Below are positions 6,081 through 6,768 of a DNA stretch of 6,768 nucleotides, piece after piece. How positions within the stretch are numbered: the first letter of the stretch is position 1; each line of letters opens with the position of its first letter. The notes below the pieces were generated by a model, which worked only from the letters and a program-made list of their open reading frames with translations, did no database searches and was not told the origin of the DNA. The DNA is from Methanothrix sp. (GTDB lineage: Archaea > Halobacteriota > Methanosarcinia > Methanotrichales > Methanotrichaceae), in contig JAQTXY010000107.1 in assembly GCA_028688535.1 (NCBI GenBank), forward strand, positions 1 to 6,768, in the 5' to 3' direction. Both the position numbers and the translations under genes were made by a program.

Positions 6081-6096
6081 CTGCATATCTGTGCAG
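6081..6096. repeat. Short inverted repeat in the divergent intergenic region
   Basis: CTGCA (6081-6085) and TGCAG (6092-6096) are inverted around TATCTG. The heptamer TATCTGT also occurs twice in direct orientation (6086-6092 and 6103-6109), 17 bp apart. Both lie downstream of the plus-strand TATA candidates, where a repressor or leader structure could act. The arms are short enough to be chance. Confidence 0.3.
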
Positions 6097-6132
6097 ATCT
6101 TTTATCTGTTAATAGCGAATAGAGTCACTACT

Positions 6133-6768
6133 ATGAGCCAAGATCTATTGAGAGCTATCCGGATAAGATGCAAGAAGATGGAGATACCCTTGCTGGGAGT
6201 GGCGGGCGTAGAGCGCTGGAAGGACCCGCCTTTTCAGCCCTGGATGCCGGAAGAGTTTTATCCGAAGTCCATATTTCCCCTGGCAAAATCGGTAATTGTC
6301 ATTGGCCTGCCCGTTAGCTTGCCCGTGCTGAAGACTGCCCCCTCCATTTACTACCGGGAACTGTACAACACCGTGAACAGCCTGCTCGACCAGTACACTT
6401 ACCGACTGGCCAATTTTCTGAGCGAAAGGGGTTACCCATCCGTCTTTGTTCCCAGGGATGGATACTTCGGCATCAAAGCCTTGCTTAAAAATCCGGTGGC
6501 GTTCTTCTCTCACAGACATGCTGCCCTCCTGGCGGGCCTGGGCAATTTTGGGACGAACAATATGCTGCTCACACCCCAATTTGGCCCTCGGGTGCGCTTT
6601 GGCTCCGTCTTTACGGCAGCAGAGCTTCCCTCTGATCCGCTCATGAAAAATGAGCTATGCACCCGATGCATGCGCTGCGTCAAGATGTGCCCGGTGAAGG
6701 CTCTGGACGAGAAGGACTATCCGCAGGGGCTCACTGATAAAAAGAGCTGCACTGCCCGGAGTGCTGAA
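6133..6768 (+). CDS. QueG/COG1600-like iron-sulfur protein (3' partial)
   Basis: An open frame of 212 codons runs from the ATG at 6133 to the window edge without a stop, so the C-terminus is missing. The protein resembles the epoxyqueuosine reductase (QueG) group, related to reductive dehalogenases and often cobalamin-dependent. It has an N-terminal DUF1730-like region, then FFSHRHAALLAGLGNFGTNN (125-144), LLTPQFGPRVRFGSVFT (146-162) and a 4Fe-4S motif at Cys176, Cys179, Cys182 and Cys186. Cys206 may begin the second cluster expected from the family. No signal peptide or membrane segment is seen, so it is probably cytosolic. No clear ribosome binding site precedes the ATG, and no other start codon lies close upstream in frame. 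It is divergent from the nuoE operon across 179 bp. Archaea generally make archaeosine rather than queuosine, so a different substrate is likely. Substrate and corrinoid use are unknown. Confidence 0.8.
   Translation, partial: MSQDLLRAIRIRCKKMEIPLLGVAGVERWKDPPFQPWMPEEFYPKSIFPLAKSVIVIGLPVSLPVLKTAPSIYYRELYNTVNSLLDQYTYRLANFLSERGYPSVFVPRDGYFGIKALLKNPVAFFSHRHAALLAGLGNFGTNNMLLTPQFGPRVRFGSVFTAAELPSDPLMKNELCTRCMRCVKMCPVKALDEKDYPQGLTDKKSCTARSAE

Noticed and set aside
6145..6579. Minus-strand open frame of 144 codons near the right end
   Set aside because: It is antisense to the QueG-like frame, whose conserved motifs and iron-sulfur cysteines identify the real coding strand.
1..6768. CRISPR array, tRNA, rRNA or long repeats
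   Set aside because: I saw no regularly spaced repeats and no tRNA- or rRNA-like sequence; almost all of the window is coding, and no gene-free stretch exceeds 180 bp.

Overview
The window looks like chromosomal DNA of a methanogenic (or closely related) euryarchaeon. An acetoclastic or methylotrophic Methanosarcinales / Methanothrix-like genome is my best guess, from memory of the families rather than any search. The supports are an archaeal-type S-adenosylmethionine synthetase, a small protein resembling DUF5611 of methanogens, an FrhB/FdhB-type coenzyme F420 domain, TATA-like promoter elements, an oligo-T terminator and GGTGA/GGAG ribosome binding sites.

Layout from left to right. Positions 1-511 hold the 3' end of an IS200/IS605-IS1341 type element: the C-terminal half of a TnpB (RuvC-II, zinc ribbon, RuvC-III) ending in a right-end hairpin, which may also be the 3' part of an omega RNA. 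About 50 bp further on, a plus-strand gene (563-1678) encodes a divergent archaeal-type methionine adenosyltransferase. It converges with a block of four minus-strand genes read from right to left. These are a NuoE/HydC-like 2Fe-2S protein (5953-5477), a NuoF/HydB-like flavoprotein with extra iron-sulfur domains at both ends (5458-3554), a fusion of a HoxU/NuoG-type iron-sulfur N-terminus with an FrhB/FdhB F420 domain (3557-2067), and the small DUF5611-like gene (2019-1705). A T9 tract closes the block. Past a 179-bp AT-rich divergent promoter region, a plus-strand gene (6133 to the window end) encodes the N-terminal 212 residues of a QueG/COG1600-like iron-sulfur protein; it has no stop inside the window.

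The centre of interest is the three-gene nuoE-nuoF-fusion operon. Its first two subunits have the domain layout of the electron-bifurcating hydrogenase subunits HydC and HydB. No [FeFe] hydrogenase or formate dehydrogenase catalytic subunit is present here. The third subunit instead carries an F420/FAD module on a HoxU-like wiring domain. The sequence therefore suggests a soluble complex that moves electrons between NAD(H) and coenzyme F420, possibly coupled to ferredoxin by flavin-based bifurcation or confurcation. The domains are read directly from the sequence; the F420, NAD and ferredoxin chemistry is inference.
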